A stretch of DNA of 64,000 bases from Marchantia polymorpha subsp. ruderalis (lineage: Eukaryota > Streptophyta > Marchantiopsida > Marchantiales > Marchantiaceae), in the NCBI GenBank assembly GCA_037833965.1, contig AP031355.1:24701501-24765500 (forward strand), read 5' to 3'. Position 1 is the stretch's first letter, and each line of letters opens with the position of its first letter. Under the pieces are notes generated by a model. The model saw only the letters and a list, made by a program, of their open reading frames with translations, was not told the DNA's origin and did not search any database. A program made the translations under genes and the position numbers. Below are positions 9,501-16,632 of this stretch, piece by piece.

Positions 9501-10729
9501 CATGTGGTACCCCACTTTTGGCAATTTTGAGGAAATTAAAACATTTTTGGAAAACTGTACCCTGGCAGCATTGTAAATAGCCTTCGGTACATCAAAACAG
9601 AGTGAATCCGGAAGATCGCGGGGATTCTCGAGGGATCTTGTAGAATCTGGGATTTGGGGTGCCGCAGTAAGGACAGGCACCACCCTCCCTGCGAGCTCCG
9701 CAGTTAGGATCTCTACGGCGCAAGGCGCAAAACCCGCCTTCGGGGGCTGCGTCCGCGGCTGTAGGGAAACCCCCGTAATTAGGTAAACCCTCGGGCGCCT
9801 TGACCAAGTTAGGGTCCCGTTGGAAAGAGCTCGACGCGCTGATTCTAACGAGCCCAAGAACGCTTGGAACGGACGAGGACTTAGGGAGTTATCGCTACTG
9901 GAAGAAACGGAAGGAGTTCGCCACCGGCGCGAATTCCGCCTACGCGGAAGGGGGATTCAAGTTTTGTCCTATGCACGGACGAAGGCGTTCGCCTGTGCAC
10001 AGGCGAAGTAGGGTTAGGGAAGGCGCGAAGTCCGCCTACGCACAGGCGTTCGCCTGTGCACAGGCACTTCGGCGTCGGCGGAAAATCCGCCTTGGGCCCT
10101 AGAAATGCGCCTTGTGAGGTAGAAAGTGTACGGCGCCCTCCGCGCCAGCGCAGCGCCGCGTACGTCGGAAGAGCCGCCAGAGTAATCCAATAGGTACGGA
10201 CCGTGCGGACGGCACGGGTGGATGCGCTCTTGGACGGACGGAGTTGCGGCGGCGGAAGCGCCGACGGAGAGACAAGGAATGGACAGACTGGACGGAGACG
10301 GCTGACCACGGTCAACGCCTTCCGCGCCAGCGCAGCGCCGCGGACGGAATTCGCCTGCGCACAGGCGAACGCCTGTGCACAGGAGGATGTTCAAGTTCCG
10401 CGTCGGCGGAGAATCCGCCGAGGCTCCTGCCTGCGCACAGGCAGGAGTTGAATTTTTGTCCGACATGCGGACACACGCGTCAAGGCAGAGGGGGATTGGC
10501 CGAGGGGCGGTACGAACAAGTGTACCGCGCAAGGCGGAAAACTCGCCTTCGGCGCTACGCCCCCATGTCCGCAGGGCGACACGCTCGCGGAGTTCAAATC
10601 CGCCAATTCGAGCGTGAGAGTTTAATCGACGACGGCGGAGCGTGAAGCCGCGCGTGAGAGCGAAGACCGTTCCAGCGTACAGCCGGCGCGGCCATCAAGT
10701 GAGACGTTCTTCACGACCAAGAGCCGACC

Positions 10730-13700
10730 ATGACCTTCGACCGGGCGGCGGAGAACGTCCCATTCTTGAATTCGCGATTCCAATCTCTTGTGCGCGCTGC
10801 GCGCATCCATCTGCTGGCTGCGGACCATTCTCGACGTCGTCACACAGGAGATTTCTTGTTGATTGAGGGAGAAGTGAGTGCGCGTGATTTGGAATTGAGA
10901 GCGATTAGAGTTTGCCGAGAGAGAAAGAAACGCGGACAGTGCGGAAGTAGAATGAGCGGGCGAGCGAACCCCAGGAACGCAATGACGAGACCGAGCAGAT
11001 TGCGGATGGTGCCACTTCGCCTGCCGCAGAACGGGCTGCGCGCTTTCGAAGAGCGCTTAATAGCAAGAAAGCTCGATTTCTTGCTATGGGGATGGAATTA
11101 CATCTGTGCGAATATGGTGCGCGAGTGGCTAGAGCCACAGGGACCACCCTCGCGCGGATTACGTCCGCATGTTGACCGGTGGACAGTCCAAGATTGGGCG
11201 CAGGCGTTGGGAAGATGTGCTGGCATGCCAGGGCATCTCCTTTTCGACAGTGAGAGCATCAAGGTGACCAAACAAGAAGAGGCGCAATTTGTGGAGCTGT
11301 TCAAGACCGGGAGGTCTACCAAGAATGGGTACAGGACCCGTGATTACAAGGATCGATTTCGCCGGACTTTGTCCGCGGCGCTGATGCAATTACTGCAGCC
11401 GCACCGCGCCTGCTACATCACATTGTGGCAGGTCTCTTTTGTGGAGTGCGTCATCGAGGGAACTCCAATTCACTGGGCGAGCATCCTGCACAGGGTGATG
11501 CGACAGCACGCGTTTGAGGAGAAGGGGGGAACTCTAAACCATCTTTCTCCTTTCCTCATCAATTTTTATCGACAGCGGAATTGTTTGACAGCGGCGGAGC
11601 TTGAACATTTTCCGCCATTGTCCATCGACCATCCCGGGAAGTATGTGCGGGAGAACGAGGTCGACACTGACGCAGAGGAGTCCCCGACTTCTACCCCATC
11701 AAGACGGAGAGACGAAGGGAGACACACCCCTGCGGCGCGAGTGCCGCGGAAGCGGCGATGGAGGGAAGAGTCTGAAGAGGAGCAGCATCAAGAACCCTCT
11801 GCTCCCATTCGACCGCGGCCGCTGTGCGAGCCATACAGCCGGCCGAAGCAGAAGGCACGCAGACTGGTGTTACCAGCTGACAGTGCAGACACGGCGACGA
11901 TTGCGACGGAGATAGGAAGTGCGTCGCCAGAGAGGCGAGAAGAAGCGCGGACGACCGCAGGAGCAACGGGCCACGCTGCAACCTCGTCGGGAGAGAGGCC
12001 GCCTACGGGCCAGGGGCCTCCAGAGTTACCACGTGCGATGCGGACAGATGTTCCGTTTGCACACAGGCGAACCTCCGCGGACGGACGAGCCTCCGCGGAC
12101 CGGCGAACACAAGTGGACGTGGATCTACGCTTACGCGTGGGAAGGAGCAGTCCGCCTGTGCACAGGCGCTCGCCTGTGCACAGGTCACCTGTGCACAGGT
12201 CGCCTGTGCACAGAACACCTCCGCACGTGCCGCCTGTGCACAGGCAAGAATCACCCCCGTTCCAACGCAGGAAGGGGAAGGAGCCGGCGGAAGAACCGCC
12301 TACGAGACACCGGCCCTCGGGGCCAGACCCACCGGCGCACCACGCGCCGCAATTTGCGCCTTCGGCGCCAGGGCCTTCGAGCCGAGGAGATACGAGTAGA
12401 GAGCGTGCGGAGGCCGCACCATCGGCGGGAAGTCCGCCGATAGATGCGCCTTCGGCGGTAGGGCCTATAGGCCAAGGAACATCGGGCGTGCGGCCCCCGG
12501 CCATGTCGCCTTCGGCGATAGATGTCCGCGGCGCTACGCCTGCGGCGGACAAGGCGCCGGCAAATGCGCCTGCGCACGGGCCGGGCACAGCCCCCACGGA
12601 CCGATCAAGGGAGCAGCAGACGATGGAGCGGAGCGACTGTCCGCGGGATGAAATCTCGATGCGCGATGCGCAATCCAACCCCGCGCAGCCACCCTCCGCT
12701 CAATCGCCTTCGGCGGCGGACGACGGCGACAGAGAGAACGCGGTAGGCAATCAACAAGCGAGCGACGGGGATGCCGCTCGGGTACATTCGCCTTCCGCCT
12801 TAGACATTTTGGCGACGAGCAACGAGGCTGCAGCCGTGCCTTCGCAGGCAGCACACGTCGAGGACGTGCAGCCCCACTCGGGGCAGTCGCCGACGCAATC
12901 AATGGCGACTGAAATTCTCCACTCGGATGATGACGACGGAGGCTCCACGGAAGAAATGTCAGGAGCAGAAGACACCGAGGAGGAGGAGGAGGAAATTGTT
13001 GGAGCGCCGGCGGCGGCGCTCTCTGAGCAGGTGATTCCATTGCTGCGGTACTTGGATCGCAAGGTCGATAAATACGCCGACCCACTCCAGCCGGGATCTT
13101 ACATCGAGTTAGTGCGCAGGCGGACTCGCACTAAAGTCCACACCAGCAAGCTATTAGCTAGAGTGGACCAGGAGTTGAGGGACTTGAAGGAGAAGCATGA
13201 GTGCTTGTGGGGTCAGTACAAGCTTAATCAGAAGTTCTACAAGCACACCGAGAAGATGAAGGATGAGAAACTGGGCGAGCTCACCAAGGAGCAGGTGAAG
13301 GTCAAGGAAGCACTCGATTCTGAGCAGGCCCAGAATCGGATTTTGTCAGAGGAGCTCGTGCGACAGACGCGGTTGTTGGAACAATGTCAGCTCGCACGGC
13401 AGGCGGATGAAGAATTAATCCGCGGTTTGCAGTCAGAGTGTGGCGAATTGAGAGCGCAACGTGCTGAAGCCGAATCGCAATTAGTGATGATTGAAGAGGA
13501 TCGCAGGAAGGAGGCGGATCGCACGAAGGTGGAGACGGCGAGGCGAGTCGCCCACTGTCTCAAGGGCTACGCCCACTGGGAAGTGAAGGCGCAGGAGAAA
13601 CTCACACTGCGTGAGTTTGAATTGCGCGCAGCCGGGTTGTTGTCAGGCGACAGTAGGAGTCGGCGGAAGGTAGCGAAGAAGCTCGAGGCCTTTCTGTCGA

Positions 13701-13882
13701 AGGCACAGGATACCATGTCCGCCCTCGAGGGGGAGGTGTCCGCGGCGTTGCAGCGGTTGGGACTGCGCAGTCGAGCGGAAGAGTGGCAGGGTAGGGAGTT
13801 AGTGCGCGGCAGTCGGCCGCGCAGGAGACGTAGTACAGGTTCCGCGGAGTGTAGTGTAGCGTGGTTCCGTGCAGGCGTGTAG
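10730..13882 (+). CDS. ORF1-A, complete U3-encoded protein, 1050 aa
   Basis: Best full copy of the LTR gene. Residues 1-90: basic and helical (MTFDRAAENVPF...). Residues about 92-320: conserved domain with LRLPQNGLRAF, KLDFLLWGWNYIC, ALGRCAGMPGHLLFD, TRDYKDRFRR, GTLNHLSPFLINFY. Residues 320-725: low-complexity Pro/Ala/Arg/Ser, including a palindrome-coded PVHRS-type array at about 475-505. Residues 730-750: acidic patch. Residues about 765-1000: SEQVIPLLRYLDRK, then a long coiled coil and LTLREFELRAAGLL. There is no signal peptide, transmembrane span or zinc knuckle. The start is the ATG shared by the copies at 27309-30398 and 31692. I cannot assign a function; a distant link to the ORF1 proteins of Athila/Ogre-type elements (Pfam ATHILA ORF-1 or Transposase_32) is only a guess. 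Confidence 0.85.
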   Translation: MTFDRAAENVPFLNSRFQSLVRAARIHLLAADHSRRRHTGDFLLIEGEVSARDLELRAIRVCRERKKRGQCGSRMSGRANPRNAMTRPSRLRMVPLRLPQNGLRAFEERLIARKLDFLLWGWNYICANMVREWLEPQGPPSRGLRPHVDRWTVQDWAQALGRCAGMPGHLLFDSESIKVTKQEEAQFVELFKTGRSTKNGYRTRDYKDRFRRTLSAALMQLLQPHRACYITLWQVSFVECVIEGTPIHWASILHRVMRQHAFEEKGGTLNHLSPFLINFYRQRNCLTAAELEHFPPLSIDHPGKYVRENEVDTDAEESPTSTPSRRRDEGRHTPAARVPRKRRWREESEEEQHQEPSAPIRPRPLCEPYSRPKQKARRLVLPADSADTATIATEIGSASPERREEARTTAGATGHAATSSGERPPTGQGPPELPRAMRTDVPFAHRRTSADGRASADRRTQVDVDLRLRVGRSSPPVHRRSPVHRSPVHRSPVHRTPPHVPPVHRQESPPFQRRKGKEPAEEPPTRHRPSGPDPPAHHAPQFAPSAPGPSSRGDTSRERAEAAPSAGSPPIDAPSAVGPIGQGTSGVRPPAMSPSAIDVRGATPAADKAPANAPAHGPGTAPTDRSREQQTMERSDCPRDEISMRDAQSNPAQPPSAQSPSAADDGDRENAVGNQQASDGDAARVHSPSALDILATSNEAAAVPSQAAHVEDVQPHSGQSPTQSMATEILHSDDDDGGSTEEMSGAEDTEEEEEEIVGAPAAALSEQVIPLLRYLDRKVDKYADPLQPGSYIELVRRRTRTKVHTSKLLARVDQELRDLKEKHECLWGQYKLNQKFYKHTEKMKDEKLGELTKEQVKVKEALDSEQAQNRILSEELVRQTRLLEQCQLARQADEELIRGLQSECGELRAQRAEAESQLVMIEEDRRKEADRTKVETARRVAHCLKGYAHWEVKAQEKLTLREFELRAAGLLSGDSRSRRKVAKKLEAFLSKAQDTMSALEGEVSAALQRLGLRSRAEEWQGRELVRGSRPRRRRSTGSAECSVAWFRAGV

Positions 13883-13918
13883 CGTAGTGCAGTGTAGTGC
13901 TAGGTAGGACTTAGAAGG

Positions 13919-13927
13919 TATAAAATA
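13919..13927 (+). promoter_or_regulatory. TATA box of the E1 3' LTR
   Basis: TATAAAATA, 37 bp after the ORF1 stop, with a CCA(A/G)GC ... GCCTGG stem-loop just downstream. As a 3' LTR promoter it could drive transcription outward into the neighbouring DNA (inference). Confidence 0.7.
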
Positions 13928-14885
13928 GTTCCAAGCGGTTTGCCTGGGGTTCTTTCCCATCAGAAGTGCAGATCAGGAACCCATTTCCTTTGCGTGTTTG
14001 TGTCCTTGAGTTCTGTCACCACGCACGAGGAGTTACAACTTAGCGTTCCGCATTTTGTAGCTGAAGGCCTTCGGCCGAATGTTCAGAGCTAGTACATTGG
14101 TTAGAGACTTGAGTAGTTCGGATCTGCACCTGCGGGTGACTGCCGATGCTCAGAGCCAGTGACTAGTTAGATACTTGAACAGTTTTGCCCCTACACCTTC
14201 GAGTGTTTCTTTCTGATTGTACTCCTTGGGATTTTTCCCCTGAATGCCAAAGTGAAGTTTTGCTACTTCGTGTAAGCCTTGGTTGTAAATTCAGGTTACG
14301 CTGCAGCAGGTGCCTTGAGGGTAACCCCTGTAGTATTTCTGGGAATGACAAGTGCCTGAGAATTCAAACTCTTCAATAGACTGTTGTTGTGTTACTGGAA
14401 TGTTTCTCAGTGAGTCCTTCAGTGCGGACCTGTGTTCTCTGCGCGTTTTGTGAGTTGAGAGTGTTGTTCACCGCGTAGGAGTGACTTCGATCCGAAGTAG
14501 GCAGTCCAAACCGGGTTTCCTACACTAGCAGCAAGCTAGTGGAAGTGTTGTAAAAGCCGGAGTTGGGAGTCACTGCCCGCAGTTTTGTCGAGTGTGCTCG
14601 CGAGAGACTTTCCCCCTGAAATCTTGAAGTAGAGGTCCTAACGGATCTCTGGGTGGTGTTTCTGTAGTTTCAGGTGTGTGTGTGTGTTACGCTGCACTGT
14701 GCGACCTCCGAGTGCGCTCCGAGTGGACACTTGCAGTATTTCTGGGAGTGACAGTTGCCTGAGAATTCAAACTCCTCAATAGTCTGTTAAAACGTGACAC
14801 TTTGTACCCTGTGTGTTCCTCTGTCCCTGTGGGTTCGACCTTTCTACCACTATATTGCAGTTTTAGCCTTTAGTGGGTTATTACA

Positions 14886-15101
14886 ATCCCGTAACACACA
14901 CACAACCTGAATTACAAACCAAGGCTTACACGAAGTAATAAAACTTCACATTGGCATTCAGGGGAAACTTCCCGTAGGAGTACAATCACGATATGTCACT
15001 CGAAGGAGCAAGGGGGAACTGTTCAAGTATCTAACTCGCAGCCGGCTCTGAGCATCAGAAATCACCCGCAGGTGCAGATCCGCACTACTCAAGTCTCTAA
15101 C
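14886..15101 (-). repeat. Fragment of an older LTR (R/U5 region), minus orientation
   Basis: Similar to 15690-15880 and 42660-42860 (shared ACCAAGGCTTACACGAAGTA and GCAGGTGCAGATCCG) but clearly more diverged. E1 ends on its left and the E2 LTR starts on its right, so it is what remains of the LTR into which both inserted. No gene. Confidence 0.75.
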
Positions 15102-16062
15102 TGTAATAACCCACTAAAGGCTAAAACTGCAATATAGTGGTAGAAAGGTCGAACCCACAGGGACAGAGGAACACACAGGGTACAAAGTGTCACGTTTAAC
15201 AGACTATTGATGAGTTTGAATTCTCAGGCGACTGTCACTCCCAGAAATACTGCAAGTGTCCACTAGCAGCGCACTCGGAGGTCGCATAGTGCAGCGTACA
15301 CACACACACACACACCTGAAACTACAGAAACACAACCCAGAGATCCGTTAGGACCTCTACTCAAGATTTCAGGGGGGGAAGTCTCTCAAGAGTACACTCA
15401 GCGAAGCTGCGGGTAGTGACTTCCAACTCCGGCTTTTACAACGCTTCCACTAGCTTGCTGCTAGCGTAGGAAACCCGGTTTGGACTGCCTACTTCGGATC
15501 GAAGTCACTCATACGCGGTGAACAACACTCTCAACTCACAAAACGCGCAGAGAACACAGGTCCGCACTGAAGGACTCACTGTGAAACATTCCAGTAACAC
15601 AACAACAGTCTATTGAAGAGTTTGAATTCTCAGGCACTTGTCATTCCCAGAAATACTACAGGGGTTACCCTCAAAGCACCTGCTGCAGCGTAACCTGAAT
15701 TTACAACCAAGGCTTACACGAAATAGCAAAACTTCACTTTGGCATTCAGGGGAAAAATCCCAAGGGAGTACAATCAGAAAGGAACACTCGAAGGTGTAGG
15801 GGCGAAACTGTTCAAGTATCTAACTAGTCACTGGCTCTGAGCATCGGCAGTCACCCACAGGTGCAGATCCGAACTACTCAAGTCTCTAACCAATGGACTA
15901 GCTCTGAACATTCGGCCGAAGGCCTTCAGCTACAAAATGCGGAACGCTAAGTTGTAACTCCTCGTGCGTGGTGACAGAACTCAAGGACACAAACACGCAA
16001 AGGAAATGGGTTCCTGATCTGCACTTCTGATGGGAAAGAACCCCAGGCAAAACGCCTGGAAC

Positions 16063-16071
16063 TATTTTATA
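16063..16071 (-). promoter_or_regulatory. TATA box of the E2 3' LTR
   Basis: TATAAAATA on the minus strand with the CCAGGC ... GCCTGG stem-loop downstream (16042-16058). Here the ORF1 stop lies about 560 bp upstream of it because of the inserted block. Confidence 0.7.
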
Positions 16072-16628
16072 CCTTCTAAATCCTAACTAACACTACACTG
16101 CACTGCCATGGTGCGAGCCGCAACAGATCCTACACCTAAGGAGTCGGCGGCTGCCTTCCCCTCTAACTTACAACCTAAATCTAACCCTAACCCTAAATCT
16201 GAATCCTAAGCCTACTGTACAGAGCCGCTAGCGCCTTCCCACCCAAGATCTGAGGCTGAAAATTTGCAGGCAGGCGTGGCCGGCCGAGATCAACGATCCC
16301 ACAAAATTTCAAATCCATCCGACCGTCCATCGCAAAGATATGGGCCCCGCAAGATCTCGGAACCTAGGCCAAAATTCCTTCTCCAAAATCCGAGGACTGT
16401 GGGTCCCACGCGTCCTACACGCAAGCCGCCTACTCGCAGGCCGCCTTGGGCCGAAGGCCCCTCTAACTGTTAACGCCGAAGGCCTCACGCCTAACCATGA
16501 AAGCCGCTTTCGACGCTCATAACTCATTGACGCCTTATCCGTTTCAAGAGATCTTGGTCTCGTTGGAACCAGCTCGTCGAGTTCTTTCCAACGAGACCCG
16601 AATCAAGTCAAACCGCTAAGAATTGAGA
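16072..16628 (-). other. Discrete ~555-bp block between ORF1-B and TATA box
   Basis: Found again, almost identical and with the same outer end (...AATTGAGAA), at 43043-43600, where different sequence follows. It contains a telomere-like stretch (CTAACCCTAACCCTAAAT, about 16181-16198) and a perfect 10-bp stem CTCGTTGGAA / TTCCAACGAG (16559-16568, 16586-16595), which also occurs in family A U3. So it is probably the U3 end of a third LTR type. No gene supported. Confidence 0.7.
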
Positions 16629-16632
16629 ACCG

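Larger units (their letters stand above)
1..14885 (+). mobile_element. E1: Ty3/gypsy LTR retrotransposon, family A, 5' end cut by window edge
   Basis: Order seen: tail of 5' LTR (1-3706), tRNA-Asp-type primer binding site, gag-protease, leaky UAG, RT-RNaseH-integrase, purine tract, complete 3' LTR (9503-14885). The LTR runs from TGTGGTACCCCAC to GGGTTATTACA. The overlapping 3.7 kb of the two LTRs differ by roughly a dozen substitutions (about 0.3 percent), one 33-bp array-length change and a GT-repeat change, so the insertion is recent; at usual plant rates this is of the order of 100,000-200,000 years (inference). The element looks nearly whole, with about one break in the internal coding region. 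It sits in an older LTR fragment (14886-15101). The absence of a chromodomain and the Athila/Tat-like integrase place it among the non-chromovirus plant Ty3/gypsy elements; the exact clade (Tat, Athila, Phygy or Selgy) is not settled. Confidence 0.93.
9503..14885 (+). repeat. 3' LTR of E1, complete family A LTR (5383 bp)
   Basis: Starts TGTGGTACCCCAC directly after the purine tract and ends GGGTTATTACA. The first 1.2 kb (9503-10729) has no gene I can support; it carries many GC-rich palindromes of the GCCTGTGCACAGGC type (about 9991-10445) and a stem-loop box around 9816-9852. ORF1 occupies 10730-13882, then come the TATA box (13919-13927), R and U5. The 216 bp after the LTR belong to an older LTR. 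A target-site duplication cannot be tested because the 5' end is outside the window. Confidence 0.94.

Noticed and set aside
10642-10866. Upstream ATG frame that could extend or precede ORF1-A
   Set aside because: Different frame from ORF1 and without similarity in family B; the start at 10730 is shared by the other family A copies.
9503-14885. ORF1 as an envelope gene
   Set aside because: No signal peptide, transmembrane span or cysteine pattern; coiled coil and disordered regions instead, and position in U3.
14886-15101. Possible separate small element between E1 and E2
   Set aside because: Aligns with U5 of the same LTR lineage; no own ends.
16181-16198. Interstitial telomere or chromosome end
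   Set aside because: Only about two to three degenerate units, repeated inside an LTR block at 43152; not a telomere array.
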